A stretch of 5,886 nt of DNA from the NCBI GenBank assembly GCA_013331595.1, contig DUGE01000096.1, forward strand, positions 1 to 5,886. Direction: 5' to 3'. Positions 4,696 through 5,886 of the stretch are shown piece after piece. The position numbers and the translations under genes were made by a program. This DNA comes from Microcaldota archaeon (GTDB taxonomy: Archaea > Micrarchaeota > Micrarchaeia > Norongarragalinales > UBA10210). The notes under the pieces were generated by a model, which was not told the origin of the DNA, made no database searches, and saw only the letters and a list, made by a program, of their open reading frames with translations. The first letter of the stretch is position 1, and each line of letters starts with the position of its first letter.

Positions 4696-5886
4696 GAAAA
4701 AGAGTCTTTTTGTGGCAGTAGTTTTTCTTGCGGTTTTCGGCTCTTACCTTTTTCTGCACGCGGTTGGTTTTACGGGCTTTTTCGTTGCGAGAAATCCTGC
4801 CACCAAACTTCAAGTAGCTCCCTCACCAATAGGGCTACTGCCTACAAGCGTGAAAACTATTTCTGATTCTAAAAGCATGGCGGCACAGTTACAACAAACC
4901 AGTATGGAACAGCCTAATGCTTCAGCAAGCGCAGGGAAAAATAAAAACGCGTCCCGCCCAAGCACGGGTTCTTGGGGTACTGGCAGAGGTTACTCAACCT
5001 CGCCAAACACGTATTCACCGCCCGCTTCAAGCACAGAGTCGTTCTCGGCAATTTTAGAGAACCCGGATAAAATCGATTCGAAACTATTGGCGCAAGTTGA
5101 ACAGGCGCTTGAAGAAAACCCAGCGAAAAGGGTTCCACTAATAGTCCGGCTTGAAGTTGTAAGCCCGGCGGATTTTCAAGAAAAACTTTCAGCCGCAAGA
5201 AAGGAAATCGAAGGGAAGGGAGGCATTGTCACTGGCGTTTTTAGCGTGGGCAGGATGATTTCGGCCTTAATGCCTGCAAGCGCGGTTTTCGACTATTCAA
5301 ATTCTGGTAACGTGACAAAACTTTACCCGGAAGAACCGGTGAGCGGCTTCTCGCTTGAAAGCCCGCTTTCACAAATGAGTTTCGACTTCAATTCTTCCTT
5401 TAACGGGTCTGGAGTCAGGCTGGCGCTGTTGGATTCCGGCGTGAACGGCTCGGAAGCGGTGGTTTTGGAGAAAAACTTTACGACAAACAACGCAGGCGAT
5501 TACAACGGCCACGGAACGAGTTTAGCTTCAGTAATCACAGGCATAGCGCCTTCCGCGCAGCTGTTGAATGCCAAGGTTTTGGACGATTCCGGCAAAGGCA
5601 CGACTTCAAGCGCATTGCAGGCAATAGGATGGGCTTTAAACCCGGATGGAAATGGTGAGACTAACGATGGCGCCAACATAATTGTTTTAAGCTTGGGGGC
5701 ATTTTCAAGAGCCCAAGACTCACCATTAAACTTGGCGGTTAGGGACGCGGTTGCAGAGGGAACGGTGGTCGTAACTGCAAGCGGGAATTGCGGCGTAGGC
5801 TGCGGCAATTGCGCAGGTTTTGTTGGGGTGACAAGCCCTGGCAACAGCCCCTTTGCTTTGACAGTAGGCGCGGTTGACGATAACAA
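4694..5886 (+). CDS. Exported S8 subtilisin-like serine protease, N-terminal part (runs off the window)
   Basis: 397 residues are visible; the 3' end is missing. It starts at GTG 4694 behind GGGGGT (six bases away). Residues 1-30 are a signal peptide or anchor: KK followed by a hydrophobic stretch (SLFVAVVFLAVFGSYLFL). Residues about 65-118 form a Ser/Thr/Asn/Pro-rich linker. An I9-like pro-region follows at about 146-215 (VPLIVRLEVVSPADFQEKL ... MISALMPASAV). The S8 domain begins at about 240: catalytic Asp in LLDSGVNGSE (D247), catalytic His in GHGTSLASVITGIAP (H273), substrate strand IIVLSLG, and the oxyanion Asn in ASGN (N365). The Ser motif (GTSMA) should lie beyond the window end. Odd points: Ser follows GHGT where His is usual, and Cys 366, 370 and 373 cluster right after N365. 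At least seven N-x-S/T sequons occur in the visible part, fitting an extracellular glycoprotein. Divergent from the FIST gene, with which it shares a promoter region. Intact and in frame to the window end. Confidence 0.85.
   Translation, partial: MKKSLFVAVVFLAVFGSYLFLHAVGFTGFFVARNPATKLQVAPSPIGLLPTSVKTISDSKSMAAQLQQTSMEQPNASASAGKNKNASRPSTGSWGTGRGYSTSPNTYSPPASSTESFSAILENPDKIDSKLLAQVEQALEENPAKRVPLIVRLEVVSPADFQEKLSAARKEIEGKGGIVTGVFSVGRMISALMPASAVFDYSNSGNVTKLYPEEPVSGFSLESPLSQMSFDFNSSFNGSGVRLALLDSGVNGSEAVVLEKNFTTNNAGDYNGHGTSLASVITGIAPSAQLLNAKVLDDSGKGTTSSALQAIGWALNPDGNGETNDGANIIVLSLGAFSRAQDSPLNLAVRDAVAEGTVVVTASGNCGVGCGNCAGFVGVTSPGNSPFALTVGAVDDN

Noticed and set aside
4631..4813. Minus-strand 60-codon frame at the protease start
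   Set aside because: Lys/Arg/Asn-rich translation without any motif, opposite a signal peptide with a good SD; it also covers the promoter region.
5500..5886. Open minus-strand frame of 128 codons opposite the subtilase
   Set aside because: It is the antisense of a clear S8 protease with catalytic motifs; composition is low-complexity Pro/Ala/Thr as expected for a shadow.
1..5886. CRISPR array, insertion sequence, integrase or attachment site
   Set aside because: No regularly spaced repeats, transposase, long terminal inverted repeats or tRNA found.

Overview
The window looks archaeal. The two best promoters are TATA boxes placed for (near-)leaderless or short-leader transcripts, the ribosome binding sites match an archaeal anti-SD, and the families present (V4R, FIST fused to a winged helix, an exported subtilase with many N-glycosylation sequons, a mini zinc ribbon) are common in archaea. 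A DPANN-type or similar uncultured euryarchaeal lineage is my guess; no marker gene here settles it.

Layout. (1) 66-1088, + strand: a two-gene operon of an unrecognised acidic 158-residue protein and a V4R-domain protein. (2) 1101-1310, - strand: a 31-residue CxxC/CxxC zinc-ribbon gene, preceded by a compact structured RNA element that ends in a 12-bp helix plus T7, two bases before the gene's Shine-Dalgarno. (3) 1349-1378: a palindrome and TATA box feeding gene 4. (4) 1404-2927 (+) and 2931-4529 (-): two convergent paralogues, each an N-terminal winged helix joined to complete FIST_N and FIST_C sensor domains, with stops 3 bp apart. (5) 4530-4693: a divergent promoter region that repeats the palindrome/TATA module of region 3 and carries a hairpin covering the next gene's start. 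(6) 4694 to the window end (+): the N-terminal 397 residues of an exported S8 subtilisin-like protease, cut off before the catalytic serine.

How it may fit together (inference). The two wHTH-FIST proteins have almost the same DNA-recognition helix, and a near-identical 19-bp element overlaps the TATA box of one regulator and that of the subtilase. This suggests a small ligand-sensing regulon: intracellular FIST sensors detect small molecules (amino acids or peptides are the usual proposal for FIST) and control their own genes and a secreted protease. The subtilase start would be further gated by an RNA hairpin. The structured leader in front of the zinc ribbon is a separate candidate regulatory RNA.
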